From Candidatus Dechloromonas phosphorivorans (GTDB lineage: Bacteria > Pseudomonadota > Gammaproteobacteria > Burkholderiales > Rhodocyclaceae), in contig JADKBR010000011.1 in NCBI GenBank assembly GCA_016714975.1, forward strand, positions 77,553 through 141,552: a DNA stretch of 64,000 bases, written 5' to 3'. The notes below the pieces were generated by a model that was given only the letters and a program-made list of their open reading frames with translations, was not told the origin of the DNA and searched no databases. Below, in pieces: positions 8,301-18,006 of the stretch (its first letter is position 1; each line of letters opens with the position of its first letter). The translations under genes and the position numbers were made by a program.

Positions 8301-9581
8301 TCAAAGACGCCAGAGATCCACGCCCGACCCGGCAAAGGCCGTCACGTCGAACATGCTCTTCACGTCGGTAATCACGCCATCTTGTTCAAGTTTAGACAAA
8401 AAATCGCTAATTGGCCGATTCCTGAATTCTCGATGGTTGACCGCAGCAACGATGGCTCCGGCCTTTGGCAGTTCCTCCCAGGCCAGCAGATCGACGCCAT
8501 ACTCGTGATGCGCCTCCTTGGCGTCCGCCACTGGATCATGAACAATAACCTTGGCACCGTACGATTCCAACTCGTGAATGACGTCGATGACGCGGGAGTT
8601 GCGCAGGTCGGGACAGTCTTCTTTGAAGGTAAGACCGAGAACGATGATCGGGCAGTCTTTGACCGGATGGCCTCTCCGAACCAGTTGCTTGATCGTCTGT
8701 TCGGCAACGAACTTGCCCATCCCGTCGTTGATGCGGCGACCAGCCAGGATGACTTCTGGATGGTAGCCCAGCTTCTGGGCCTTGTGCGTCAGATAGTAGG
8801 GATCGACACCGATGCAGTGGCCACCGACCAGGCCGGGACGGAAGGGCAGGAAATTCCACTTGGTTCCAGCCGCCTGCAATACTTCAAGGGTGTCGATGCC
8901 CATCTTGTCGAAGATGATTGCCAGTTCGTTCATCAGGGCAATGTTGAGATCGCGCTGCGTGTTCTCGATGACCTTGGCGGCTTCCGCCACCTTGATGCTG
9001 GAAGCCGGGAAAACCCCCGCCTTGATCACGCTGCCGTAGATCTCGGTGACAGTTGCCAGCGTCTCGGGTGTGTCGCCGGAGACGACCTTGACGATCTTGG
9101 TGACGGTCCGTTCCTTGTCACCGGGATTGATGCGTTCCGGGGAGTAGCCGACAAAGAAATCGGTCTTCCATTTTTTTCCGGAGTACTGCTCGAGAATGGG
9201 GATACAGACCTCTTCCGTGGCACCGGGATAAACGGTCGATTCGTACACGACGATGGCGCCCTGCTTGAGGTTCTGGCCGACGGCGCGTGAGGAACTGACC
9301 AGCGGACTGAAATCCGGCTGATGCGCATCGTCGACCGGGGTAGGTACCGCGACGATCACGAAGTCGGCTTCTTGCAGTAGCGCCGGATCGGTGCCAACTT
9401 CGAGCAGGGTGGCAGCCTTCAGGTCATCCGAATTGACTTCGCCGGTCGGGTCGAAATGCTGCTTGTAACAGGCGACTTTTTCCGCAGACAGGTCAACCCC
9501 GATCGTGCGGAATTTCTTGCCAAACTCGACAGCCAAGGGAAGCCCCACATAACCCAGTCCAACAACGGCAATTGTTTTCAT
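8301..9581 (-). CDS. tviB: Nucleotide-sugar dehydrogenase (TviB/WbpA-like)
   Basis: This 426-aa protein matches the UDP-glucose/UDP-HexNAc 6-dehydrogenase superfamily, closest in pattern to TviB-type UDP-N-acetylglucosamine or -galactosamine dehydrogenases. It oxidises the C6 hydroxyl twice with NAD to give a uronic acid donor. The N-terminal NAD motif is VVGLGYVGLPLA. The catalytic Cys is C256 in GGHCIGVDPYYL, and the C-terminal domain has GLTFKEDCPDLRNS. It supplies an acidic sugar for the exopolysaccharide. A precise substrate cannot be read from sequence alone. Confidence 0.88.
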   Translation of the reverse strand: MKTIAVVGLGYVGLPLAVEFGKKFRTIGVDLSAEKVACYKQHFDPTGEVNSDDLKAATLLEVGTDPALLQEADFVIVAVPTPVDDAHQPDFSPLVSSSRAVGQNLKQGAIVVYESTVYPGATEEVCIPILEQYSGKKWKTDFFVGYSPERINPGDKERTVTKIVKVVSGDTPETLATVTEIYGSVIKAGVFPASSIKVAEAAKVIENTQRDLNIALMNELAIIFDKMGIDTLEVLQAAGTKWNFLPFRPGLVGGHCIGVDPYYLTHKAQKLGYHPEVILAGRRINDGMGKFVAEQTIKQLVRRGHPVKDCPIIVLGLTFKEDCPDLRNSRVIDVIHELESYGAKVIVHDPVADAKEAHHEYGVDLLAWEELPKAGAIVAAVNHREFRNRPISDFLSKLEQDGVITDVKSMFDVTAFAGSGVDLWRL

Positions 9582-9613
9582 TATTTCTTCTCGTCTTGTA
9601 TTGAATCTTGAAC

Positions 9614-12385
9614 TTAGAGCGACTTTTGCAAGCGCGTGACTTCAGTCTGCTCCGCGAACTTGTCGCCTAGTTTCACCAAGGCATCCAGTTCACTACGCGC
9701 CTCGTCCTTGCGGCCGGCACTGATCAGGACTCTAGCCAGGTTAAGGCGGATTGGCGCAGCCTGCGGGGCGATCTCGAGTGCCTTGCGCAGCAGTGCTATC
9801 GCACCGGCCGAGTCGCCCTTGTCAGCCATCAGCATGGCCAGCGTATCCATGAACGCCGGCTGGTTGGGTGCGACCTTGTTTGCCCTTTCCGCGTACTCGA
9901 TCGCCTTCGGCGACTTCATCTGCCCGGCAGCCCAGGCAAGATTGTTGAGCGCCAGCGCGTTCTCCGGTTGCTGGTCGACGACCGAACGGTAGTGTTGCAC
10001 CGCTGCCGGATAGTCCTTGCGTGCCGTGGCAATGTCGCCAAGGTGCAGGCGGTAGGCGGCATCCTTCGGATGTGCCTTGAGCCATTCATTCGCAGCCTTG
10101 TCGGCTTCCGTCGCATTTTCGGATACCAACAGTGCATCGTGAAGCCTGACAGCCAGTTCCGTCGAGGGAGTCTGCTTCAATCCGGTGCGATATGCCGCAA
10201 TGGCCTCCGTCCAGTGCTTTCCGGAGGCCCGAACATCGCCTTCGAGCAGGTAACCGATGGCTTCCTTGGGGCGCTGCTTCTGAACATTGCGGGCAATCGC
10301 CAATGCATCGCCAGTCTTCCCGGCGGCGAGAGCCACGAGGATCAGGGCGCGCTGTGCTTCAAGCAGATCAGGCTTGATTTCCAGCGCCTTGCGCAGACTC
10401 TTGGTGGCTTCGTCGGTATTCTTCTGAGCCAACTGGATTTCTGCGATACGCATTTGTGCCAGCGGGGAGCCAGGTTGCAGGGTGGCCAATTTGGCATAGG
10501 TGGCAAGCGCCTGATTGACATCGCCGGACAAGTACTGTGCGGCACCCGCAGCGTTCAGCAGCTCGGGCTTGTCCGGAATGGTGGCGAGAGCCTCTTGTGC
10601 TGCAGAAGCAGCCTTCTTGGGATCCTTGTTTGCCAGGTGGAACTCGATGAGTGCGAGTCGCGGTCTGACTTCCGACGGATTTCCACTCACGGCCCTGGTG
10701 ATCAGTGCGAGAGCATCCTCGGGCTTCCCGCCCGTTGCCAACGTCAACTTGGCCAAAGCGAGCAGTGCCGTGCTGTTCTTCGGATTGCTGGTGAGAACTG
10801 TTTCGAATCTCTTCCGTGCGTCGTCAGGCTTGTTCTCAGCCATGTCCATCGAGGCGAGGCTGGCGACTGCAGACATGTAGGAAGGATTCAAGGCTACGGC
10901 CTTCTCAAAGCTCTTGCGGGCGCCGACGGTGTCCTTCTTGGCGACCAGGATGCGACCGCGAAGGTTATACGTAGTCGGGTTGTCGGGCTGTTTCTTCTGA
11001 ACAGTGTCAATCGCCGCAAGTGCCTTGTCCAGTTCGTTCCGTCGCAGGTAGGTGGCGATCAGCGCGCTGTCCGCAGTGATTCCCTTGTCGTCGCTGGATA
11101 TGCGCTCCAGTTCAGCCGTGGCTGTTGCCACGTCGCCCTGGGCCATGTGCGCGACTGCGAGTGAGGTACGACGAGCGGCGTTCTCCGGATCGAGTTGACT
11201 CGCCTTGGCAAGGTACTCCTCCGCCTTCTTGGGTTGTCCGGATTGCAAGTAAGCTTGGCCTGCCAGCGCGAGCATTGTCGGATCCTTATCGATCTTGTCA
11301 AGTACCGGCTGTAGCGCGCTGATGGCCTTGGCAGGCTGGTTGGACCGCAGGTAGTTGGTTACCAGAATAGTCCGGGCAAGCCTCATCTCAGGCGCCAGCT
11401 GCAGGGCTTTGTTAAGAAGTGTTTCAGCGTTGGCGTACGAACCCAGCTGATATTCTGCGGCGCCGGCCAGCTGCAGGAATGGTGGATTTTCGGGCGCGAT
11501 CTTGATCAATTGTTGCGAAAGGTCGCGACTGGTCTTGAAGTCTTTGCGCTGATAAGCGAGCTGGGCTTCTGCAAACAGGGTCTGGGGATTATTGGGCGCA
11601 ACCTTCTTCATTGCCTCAAGTTGCCGGGCTGCATCGTCAAGGGATCCCCGTTGCATCAAGGAATAGAAGATCGCCGCGTGAGCCTGGACATGGTCCGGTT
11701 TGCTCACCAATGCCTTGTTGTAGAATTCCACAGCACCCTGCTCATCCCCCTTGGACGCCAGCAGGGCACCCTTCAGCATCAGGGCCTCGACGTCTCCGGG
11801 CTTTTTTTCCAGGACGCCATCAACGATCGACAGCGCGCCGACATAGTCCTTTTCCGCAGCCTTGGTGCGAGCATCGGCAAGCAGTGCGGGGGCATGGTCG
11901 GGCTTGGCAGCCAGAGCGGCAGCTATCGCCGCCTTCGCAGCTTCAAGGTTGCCCCCTGCGCGATAAGCTTGGTTCAGCGTCGTTTTCAGATTGGCGGCGG
12001 CTTCCCCAGAAAGCTCGGTCCTGGAGAATTCATCGATCACCTTCTTTGCCTGACCCTGAGCGAGCAAGGATTGAGCAAGCAGGGGAATGGTTTGATCAGG
12101 AGCATATTTGAGATCAAATGCCTTGCGCAGCTCGATCTCGGCGCCGCGCGGATCGCCGCCTTCCTGGAGGGCTTTACCCAGGAGAAAACGGGCTTCGCCC
12201 AGATTTGGATTCTGCTGAAGGGCATTCTTGAACTGGATGACGGCGGCCTTGTTGTCATTCTTCGCAAGAAACTCCTTGCCCGATGCAATCAGCGCGTCCG
12301 GCTTGTCGCCGCCACAACCGCTCAACAGTCCGGCGAGCAATGCGACAGTAAGGGTGGCAGAGCGAAGTGCAGTTGGTTTTTTCAT
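9614..12385 (-). CDS. prsT: XrtA/PEP-CTERM system TPR-repeat lipoprotein PrsT
   Basis: This 923-aa protein begins with a lipoprotein signal (LLAGLLSGCGG; lipobox Cys at about residue 24) followed by roughly two dozen TPR units filling the rest of the chain. The architecture and length match PrsT, found beside PrsK and PrsR in XrtA-type exosortase loci. It is expected to be anchored in the outer or inner membrane, facing the periplasm, as a scaffold for polysaccharide or PEP-CTERM protein export. It is the first gene after the PrsR gene, 26 nt apart. A truncated relative lies at the left window edge. Confidence 0.9.
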   Translation of the reverse strand: MKKPTALRSATLTVALLAGLLSGCGGDKPDALIASGKEFLAKNDNKAAVIQFKNALQQNPNLGEARFLLGKALQEGGDPRGAEIELRKAFDLKYAPDQTIPLLAQSLLAQGQAKKVIDEFSRTELSGEAAANLKTTLNQAYRAGGNLEAAKAAIAAALAAKPDHAPALLADARTKAAEKDYVGALSIVDGVLEKKPGDVEALMLKGALLASKGDEQGAVEFYNKALVSKPDHVQAHAAIFYSLMQRGSLDDAARQLEAMKKVAPNNPQTLFAEAQLAYQRKDFKTSRDLSQQLIKIAPENPPFLQLAGAAEYQLGSYANAETLLNKALQLAPEMRLARTILVTNYLRSNQPAKAISALQPVLDKIDKDPTMLALAGQAYLQSGQPKKAEEYLAKASQLDPENAARRTSLAVAHMAQGDVATATAELERISSDDKGITADSALIATYLRRNELDKALAAIDTVQKKQPDNPTTYNLRGRILVAKKDTVGARKSFEKAVALNPSYMSAVASLASMDMAENKPDDARKRFETVLTSNPKNSTALLALAKLTLATGGKPEDALALITRAVSGNPSEVRPRLALIEFHLANKDPKKAASAAQEALATIPDKPELLNAAGAAQYLSGDVNQALATYAKLATLQPGSPLAQMRIAEIQLAQKNTDEATKSLRKALEIKPDLLEAQRALILVALAAGKTGDALAIARNVQKQRPKEAIGYLLEGDVRASGKHWTEAIAAYRTGLKQTPSTELAVRLHDALLVSENATEADKAANEWLKAHPKDAAYRLHLGDIATARKDYPAAVQHYRSVVDQQPENALALNNLAWAAGQMKSPKAIEYAERANKVAPNQPAFMDTLAMLMADKGDSAGAIALLRKALEIAPQAAPIRLNLARVLISAGRKDEARSELDALVKLGDKFAEQTEVTRLQKSL

Positions 12386-12411
12386 TGTTTCTCTTCCTGT
12401 TTTCTCTAAAG

Positions 12412-13767
12412 TTATCGTAATCCGATGCGATGCATGATGTCGTAAAGGGTGGGGCGGCTGATCCCCAGCATTTCGGCCGCTCGCGCCAGGTTCCCGTTGG
12501 CCCGCCCGAGTGCGGTCGCCACGGCAGTTCGCTCAGCGTCGTCGCGAACTTGACGCAAGTCAATGTAGGCGTTCTCGTCGTCGGCTGTTTGAAGCCCGAT
12601 GTCCTCCCTCGTGATTTGCGACCCGTCGGCCATGATGACTGCGCGCTTGATGCAGTTCTCCAGTTCGCGAATATTTCCGGGCCAGGCATGTGCTTCAATG
12701 GCGCGAATGGCATCATCTGCCAAGTTCATGTTGCCCCGGTTCTGCTCCGTTGCGAAGCGCTGCACAAAGGCATGGGCAAGGAGGGCGGCATCACCTGCGC
12801 GCGCCCGAAGAGGGGGAATTGTTACAACGATTTCCGCCAAGCGATAATAAAGGTCTTCACGGAAACGACCATCTTTGATCAGAGCTTTCAAGTCTTGATG
12901 AGTTGCGCAAACGATCCGAACGTCAACGGGAATCTCGTGACGGCCGCCAAGCCTTTCGACGACCCGTTCCTGAAGGAAGCGTAGCAGCTTGGCCTGCAAG
13001 GAGTGTGGCAGATCGCCAATTTCGTCCAGCATCAGCGTCCCGCCGTTCGCGCATTCGATCTTGCCGATGGTGGTCTTGGCGGCGCCGGTAAAGGCGCCTT
13101 TTTCGTAACCGAACAGTTCGCTTTCGAGCAAGTTGTCCGGGATTGCTGCGCAGTTGATCGCCACAAAGCGTTCCGCCCTGCGTGATGACGTTTCATGCAA
13201 CCCGCGTGCCAGAACCTCCTTGCCGGTCCCGCTTTCGCCCAGCAGGAGAACCGTTGCATTGGTGTTTGCGACCTTTTCGATTGTTCGACAGGTGCGCAGC
13301 ATTTCGCTGTCTCGAGTCAGCAGGCCGGAGAGTGCGGCCGGATGTTGCAAGGCCTGGAGACGCCGGTTCTCCTGCTGCAGGTCGAAAAGCCGGAAGGCGC
13401 GGTCGATCGTCAGTGTCAGAAGCTCGGGTTCGAAGGGCTTGGCGAAGAAGTCGTAGGCCCCCAGCGCAATGGCACGCAGGGCGTTTGCCTGGTCGTTCTG
13501 GCCGGTAAGGACGATGACTTTCGTTTCAGGCGCCGTCGCAAGGATCTGCTCAAGCAGCAGAAAGCCTTCAGAAACCGAATCGGCATCGGGTGGTAGTCCA
13601 AGGTCCATGGTCACGACCGCCGGATTGTGACGATGTAGCTGGACGAGGGCGTTTTCCCGATCACTTGCGGTCAACGCGTCAAACTTGTCGAATGACCAGC
13701 GCAACTGCTTTTGCAACGCCGGGTCGTCTTCGACAATCAGCAGGGGACGGAGTTTTTCGCCAGTCAC
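12412..13767 (-). CDS. prsR: PEP-CTERM-box sigma54 response regulator PrsR
   Basis: This 451-aa NtrC-type activator has three parts. The receiver domain has the phospho-acceptor D55 (TMDLGLP). The AAA+ domain has Walker A GESGTGKE (177-184) and the sigma54-contact loop GAFTGA. The C-terminal Fis-type helix-turn-helix contains RAAEMLGISRPTLYD. It activates RpoN-dependent promoters of PEP-CTERM genes after phosphorylation by PrsK. The stop of prsK overlaps its start by 4 nt, so kinase and regulator are coupled. The receiver has an atypical insertion (PPDADSVSEG) after the phospho-site, known in this subgroup. Confidence 0.92.
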   Translation of the reverse strand: MTGEKLRPLLIVEDDPALQKQLRWSFDKFDALTASDRENALVQLHRHNPAVVTMDLGLPPDADSVSEGFLLLEQILATAPETKVIVLTGQNDQANALRAIALGAYDFFAKPFEPELLTLTIDRAFRLFDLQQENRRLQALQHPAALSGLLTRDSEMLRTCRTIEKVANTNATVLLLGESGTGKEVLARGLHETSSRRAERFVAINCAAIPDNLLESELFGYEKGAFTGAAKTTIGKIECANGGTLMLDEIGDLPHSLQAKLLRFLQERVVERLGGRHEIPVDVRIVCATHQDLKALIKDGRFREDLYYRLAEIVVTIPPLRARAGDAALLAHAFVQRFATEQNRGNMNLADDAIRAIEAHAWPGNIRELENCIKRAVIMADGSQITREDIGLQTADDENAYIDLRQVRDDAERTAVATALGRANGNLARAAEMLGISRPTLYDIMHRIGLR

Positions 13768-15878
13768 ACTTGCTCCGTTTCGTGCAGATCGGATCGTGTT
13801 CCTGCGTCAAACAATGGAAGAATCATCGTCACTCGCGTTCCCAAGTTTTCCTCGCTTTCAACCTGTAGTTCGCCGCCCAATTCGCGTATGTACTGTGCGC
13901 TTTCGTAGGCGCCGATGCCCATGCCTGCCTCTTTTGTGCTCTGGAATGGCTTGAAGAGACGTTCGCGGATAAATTCTTGGGTCATTCCGTGCCCTGTGTC
14001 GCCGATTTCAACGATCGCCCGGTCACCCCGTTTCTTTAGGGAAACCCATACCCTACCAACTGCAGGCGTTGCATCCAGGGCATTCTGGACCAAGTGGCCG
14101 ATAACTCGCTCCAACCGCTCCTCGTGGCCGCGTGTTGCCAAGCGCTCGCTGATTGTTACTTCAATAGGTTGCTCTTGTTCCATTTTACTCCGCCGAATGC
14201 GTTCGATTACATCGGGAAGCATTACGCCACAGGCAGTTCCCGTTGGCGTCGCACCTTCACGGAGTTGCATCATCAACTGGCGCATACGTTCGACAGAATG
14301 CTCGACGGTCATGAGCATATCCTGCTGGAATTCGGGGTTCTCGCGATGGCGTTCAGCATTGCGCAGCATCAAGGAGAGTTGCGTGACAATGTTCTTGAGA
14401 TCATGCACCACAAATGCCGACATCCTGTTGAATGCATCGAATTTCTTGGCTTCTAGGAGTGCCTCGGTAGCCTGCATGCGCGCCAGGAATCCCGCTGCCT
14501 GACAGCTGGCAGCGCGCAGCAGATCGTTCACTTCCCAATTGATATCGATGGGCGTACGCGCACTTGCGAGGATCACGAAACCGGTCATTTCATGACTGAT
14601 TATCAACGGGATGATCAACCACGCGTTGGGAATGCGATATATCCATTCCGGCATTTCCAGTTCCACGTAGCGCCCAGGGGAGAAGCGATACTCCTCGAGA
14701 TTGATTACCCAGCCGCTGCTGGCAAGGAAGTGGCAGAGGGATGAATCGATGTCTTCGCGAACATCACTGGCCGGGATGTTCCAGCGTCCGACCATGCTGA
14801 ACGTGCGCTGTCCTGACTCTCTGAGCCAAAGGCCACCAGCCGGACTTTCTACCATGTTCGCAAGGCCGCGGATAACCTGTTGGCCCATTGCTTGCGGAGA
14901 ATCTTGCGCCGACAGGGTCTGGGTGAAGCGTAGCCATTCTTCGCGGTAATCGTAACGATAGCTGAAGAAATGTTTGACTACCAGAACGCGCAGCTTGGCG
15001 CGCATTGATCCCGAAAATACCAATACACCAAGGACCAGGAGCGAAACGAACAAGAGCGACAACTGCAGCGCACGCCCCCACTCCCCACCGAAGAAGCGGA
15101 CATAATAGCCGACGGCCGCCATGAAAAGCAGGTAGGCGGCTGCGACCAGGAGTGTCGCTGTATGGAACGCAGCCTTCTGCGAAAGCCGAATTCCTGCTGT
15201 CCAGTCGCGGCTGCGAATGGTGGCCACCAGAAGGAATGGAACAATCAGCGCGTGGACGAACCCTCGTATTGCATAGGCGTCGGCATCGATATGATTGAAA
15301 AGCAGTGCGTCTGAATAGAGATAGAGGTCGAAGCCGAACTGTCCGAGCAACGCGAGGCACAGTGGCTTTATGTTCCAGCGCGCATCACCGGTAACGTTCC
15401 GGAAGAGTTGTTCGAGCAGAATAAGCGCCAAGACGACCATCACCAGCGCTTGGATCAGTTGGGCGCGCCCCCACTGCACTGCTGGCGGCAGTTCGAGCGA
15501 GGCCGCCAGATGGAGTCCAACACCGCTGATAATTGTCGCCAAGCAGAGCGGAATGAGCCATGCCGGGAATACTCTCTCTCCAGGCTGGCCGGAATCGGCA
15601 GGCGATAGCAGAAGAAACAGAAATACGTACCATGCACCGTATCGCAGGATGTCTATGGCAGTAGCTGCCAAAAGGTAGAGGGCGTTGCCGGTCAGCGCGA
15701 ACAGCGTACCCAGTACTGCCCAGAGCGTGGCCATAACAATCGCAGCCAGCATAGCCTGAGCTGGCTTGCTAGCATGCCACTCTTGCCCCAGCGATACGAG
15801 ATAAGCCGCCAGCAGCCCGTAGCCTGCTGCCGCGGTGCCCATACTCCAAGCGATCAGCAATGCCGTTTGTTGGTCCAT
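13764..15878 (-). CDS. prsK: XrtA/PEP-CTERM system histidine kinase PrsK
   Basis: This 704-aa membrane kinase has eight or so N-terminal hydrophobic segments (residues about 10-300), a GAF-like middle region (about 330-470), a phospho-acceptor His (H492 in VVHDLKNIV) and a HATPase domain with DTGHGM and GMGIGAYES. It senses an unknown signal in the envelope and phosphorylates PrsR. The ATG at 15878 is preferred over a TTG six codons earlier, because homologues start directly before the first membrane helix. It is encoded between the sugar transferase and prsR genes on the same strand. Confidence 0.92.
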   Translation of the reverse strand: MDQQTALLIAWSMGTAAAGYGLLAAYLVSLGQEWHASKPAQAMLAAIVMATLWAVLGTLFALTGNALYLLAATAIDILRYGAWYVFLFLLLSPADSGQPGERVFPAWLIPLCLATIISGVGLHLAASLELPPAVQWGRAQLIQALVMVVLALILLEQLFRNVTGDARWNIKPLCLALLGQFGFDLYLYSDALLFNHIDADAYAIRGFVHALIVPFLLVATIRSRDWTAGIRLSQKAAFHTATLLVAAAYLLFMAAVGYYVRFFGGEWGRALQLSLLFVSLLVLGVLVFSGSMRAKLRVLVVKHFFSYRYDYREEWLRFTQTLSAQDSPQAMGQQVIRGLANMVESPAGGLWLRESGQRTFSMVGRWNIPASDVREDIDSSLCHFLASSGWVINLEEYRFSPGRYVELEMPEWIYRIPNAWLIIPLIISHEMTGFVILASARTPIDINWEVNDLLRAASCQAAGFLARMQATEALLEAKKFDAFNRMSAFVVHDLKNIVTQLSLMLRNAERHRENPEFQQDMLMTVEHSVERMRQLMMQLREGATPTGTACGVMLPDVIERIRRSKMEQEQPIEVTISERLATRGHEERLERVIGHLVQNALDATPAVGRVWVSLKKRGDRAIVEIGDTGHGMTQEFIRERLFKPFQSTKEAGMGIGAYESAQYIRELGGELQVESEENLGTRVTMILPLFDAGTRSDLHETEQV

Positions 15879-15924
15879 GAGTCTTTCGACGGCCAATGCA
15901 AGGAACCTGGGTTCAATGCCCGGC

Positions 15925-17304
15925 TCAGTGAGCGCCCCTGCCTGTAATCACGACGCCGACCGTTTCAAAGAGGACGACCAGATCAAGGAATAGCGAATGA
16001 TTCTTGACATAGTACAAGTCGTACTGCAGTTTTTCAGCGGAATCTTCGATGGTGGCGCCATAGTGATAACAAACTTGGGCCCAGCCGGTCAGCCCGGGCT
16101 TGACACTATGCCTGACCGCGTAGAACGGAATGTCCTTGGTCAACTGATCTGCAAAGAACGGGCGTTCGGGGCGGGGACCGACCAAGCTCATGTCGCCCTT
16201 AAGGACGCAAAAGAGTTGCGGCAGTTCGTCGAAGCGTAGTCTGCGGATGATCCGCCCAACCTTGGTTACGCGATCATCGGCCGCTGTGGCCCAGACCGGC
16301 GTGCCATCCTTCTCGGCATCGCAGCGCATGCTGCGGAACTTGATCACGTTGAAGAGTCGACCATTGAGACCAACCCGTTCCTGCCTGTAGAACACTGGGA
16401 GACCATCTTCCAGAACAATCAATAGCCCGGTGACGATCATGACTGGAAGCGCAACGACCAACAGGATCAGGGAAAAAAAGATGTCGGAAACCCGCTTGAT
16501 GAAGGAGCGGAAATATCCTTGACTGAAGCCATCGCCAAATATCAACCATCCGGCATACAGGGAATCGAGGCGAATTTGCCCAAGGGTCTTTTCGAAATGG
16601 CTAGCTAGATCGAGAACCCGGATACCGCGCAACTTGCAGTCAAGCAACTCACGCAGTGGCATTGAGCCCCCACGGCGTTCGGTTAAGGCGACCACGATTT
16701 CCTGAACATTTGCTGCAAGTGCCGTTTCCGTGAGAGTTCTGTAGTGCGACAGAATCTGGTTGCGCGGAAGGATCGAGTCGTTTTCATTTGGGCCGGCGAA
16801 AAAGCCGACAATCTCAGCAGCCGGGTCGGATCTGTTGAGCGTGCGCTTGACTTCGAGTGCCTTGGCACCGGTGCCGAACACCAGAATCCTGTGCTTTGAT
16901 GTCCCGGTATTGGTCGCATTGGTGCTGATTCGGGATACAAGAAGGCCAAAAACGGCGGACATGGCGGAAAGCTGGGCCAGTTCGGGGCTGGCCGGCGCCA
17001 GAGGCAGGAGAATATAGAGTGCGTAGGCAATCGGAAAAGACAGATAGACAGCGAGGAGCGCCTGGGTTCTACCGTCGATGATGGTTCTCCTATGGATCCG
17101 TTGATACACGCCGAGCAGGGCGCTTATCGACATGGCTACGGCGATAAGAAGCAAGCAGAAGACAACGATCTGCTTGTGGTCAATCGGCAAGCCGTGACGA
17201 TTCCACATCAGAGCGATGACGATGCCGACAATGACGAAGGCGGAATCCAGCAGCGCTTGTGCAAGAGGGCGCCAATGACACCAGTGGCTAAAGAGACGGA
17301 TCAT
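15925..17304 (-). CDS. XrtA/PEP-CTERM system initiating sugar transferase (EpsB/WbaP type)
   Basis: This 459-aa polyprenyl-phosphate hexose-1-phosphate transferase starts exopolysaccharide repeat assembly on the undecaprenyl carrier in the inner membrane. About four N-terminal membrane helices precede a nucleotide-binding-like region (ILVFGTGAKALEV) and a C-terminal bacterial sugar transferase domain with FKRVSDI-like helix (IKRVSDIFFS), KFRSM and DELPQLFCVLKGDMSLVGPRPE. The start MIRLFSHW at 17304 matches the usual beginning of this family; an in-frame GTG-rich extension to 17382 looks non-coding. It is the first gene of the minus-strand cluster. Confidence 0.88.
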   Translation of the reverse strand: MIRLFSHWCHWRPLAQALLDSAFVIVGIVIALMWNRHGLPIDHKQIVVFCLLLIAVAMSISALLGVYQRIHRRTIIDGRTQALLAVYLSFPIAYALYILLPLAPASPELAQLSAMSAVFGLLVSRISTNATNTGTSKHRILVFGTGAKALEVKRTLNRSDPAAEIVGFFAGPNENDSILPRNQILSHYRTLTETALAANVQEIVVALTERRGGSMPLRELLDCKLRGIRVLDLASHFEKTLGQIRLDSLYAGWLIFGDGFSQGYFRSFIKRVSDIFFSLILLVVALPVMIVTGLLIVLEDGLPVFYRQERVGLNGRLFNVIKFRSMRCDAEKDGTPVWATAADDRVTKVGRIIRRLRFDELPQLFCVLKGDMSLVGPRPERPFFADQLTKDIPFYAVRHSVKPGLTGWAQVCYHYGATIEDSAEKLQYDLYYVKNHSLFLDLVVLFETVGVVITGRGAH

Positions 17305-17480
17305 TCTTGCAATTCTCCCGTGCGCGAAGTTGGGCACAGAACTAGAAAGACATCCCTGCAACCTATGGCGGCAGGGAACCACACTGGACTACCGACTAAG
17401 CACCAAGCGTCGGGTTTCTCCGAGCACTTGCTTCGGGCCGGATTGCCACAATGACAATTGTAATTCTAGACAGGCGTCCG

Positions 17481-17500
17481 AATAGTGACTATGCACTATT
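17481..17500. promoter_or_regulatory. Perfect inverted repeat upstream of the sugar transferase gene
   Basis: Arms AATAGTG (17481-17487) and CACTATT (17494-17500) flank a 6-nt spacer, about 180 nt before the sugar transferase start. It is a candidate operator for the minus-strand cluster. No clear sigma54 -24/-12 pair was found in 17305-17500. Confidence 0.35.
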
Positions 17501-17797
17501 TCACGGCCACCACCAAACAGTCGCTGCCAGCCGAGGATGGTAGCTATTCCTCACCTGCCACGTGGCCACAGCATCAGGTTCCAGCGGCTTTCCTGCCGGC
17601 ACTGCAAACATGCCAATGTGCGGGATGAGAAAAGCAAAGGCAAGGCGCCGAATTTCGGAATGGTTGTTGAGTACGCCGAGCCCGTCGGCGACACTGCCGA
17701 TACTAGCATCCAATCGCCGCAGACACTGCATCCTTCCGCGTCGCTTTCGGGAACAAGTAATCTGTCCGGTTTCATTCTGAGCCTGAGGAGGTGATGG
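17501..17797. other. No supported gene
   Basis: A minus-strand reading frame of 76 codons (17501-17731) has a purine-rich RBS-like GGAAGG, but the product is unrecognised and unsupported. The plus strand ends with GAGGAGGTG, which serves the transposase fragment that follows. Confidence 0.4.
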
Positions 17798-18004
17798 ATG
17801 AGGCGGACGGAACTGTTACAGGAGACACGGAAGATACGATTTGAAGACGCTTGTGGCGGGTGGCAATCCGGTCGGCTGAGCCAGGAGGAAGCGGCGATTC
17901 TGCTTGGGGTGTTCGAGCGGACCTTCCGGCGCTACCTGGCGTGGTACGAGGTATCGGGGCTGAAGGTCTGATCGACCAGCCGACTGGAACAGCCATCGGG
18001 CCCT
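17798..18004 (+). pseudogene. ISNCY-family transposase, N-terminal fragment
   Basis: The translation begins MRRTELLQETRKIRFEDA and continues through a helix-turn-helix (LSQEEAAILLGVFERTFRRY), which is the N-terminus of ISNCY-type transposases. A TGA follows LKV at about 17969-17971. The next family residues (GLID, then RLEQ) can be recovered only by shifting frame twice. The gene is then cut by the IS630 element at 18005. A strong RBS (GAGGAGGTG) precedes the ATG. Nothing of the C-terminal part is visible beyond the IS630 element, so this is a dead fragment. Confidence 0.75.
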
Positions 18005-18006
18005 TA

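Noticed and set aside
9968..11164. Plus-strand frame opposite prsT
   Set aside because: It is antisense to the TPR repeats and has no independent support.
17501..17731. 76-codon minus-strand frame with a possible RBS
   Set aside because: The product is not recognised, lies in an insertion-sequence scar and could be chance.
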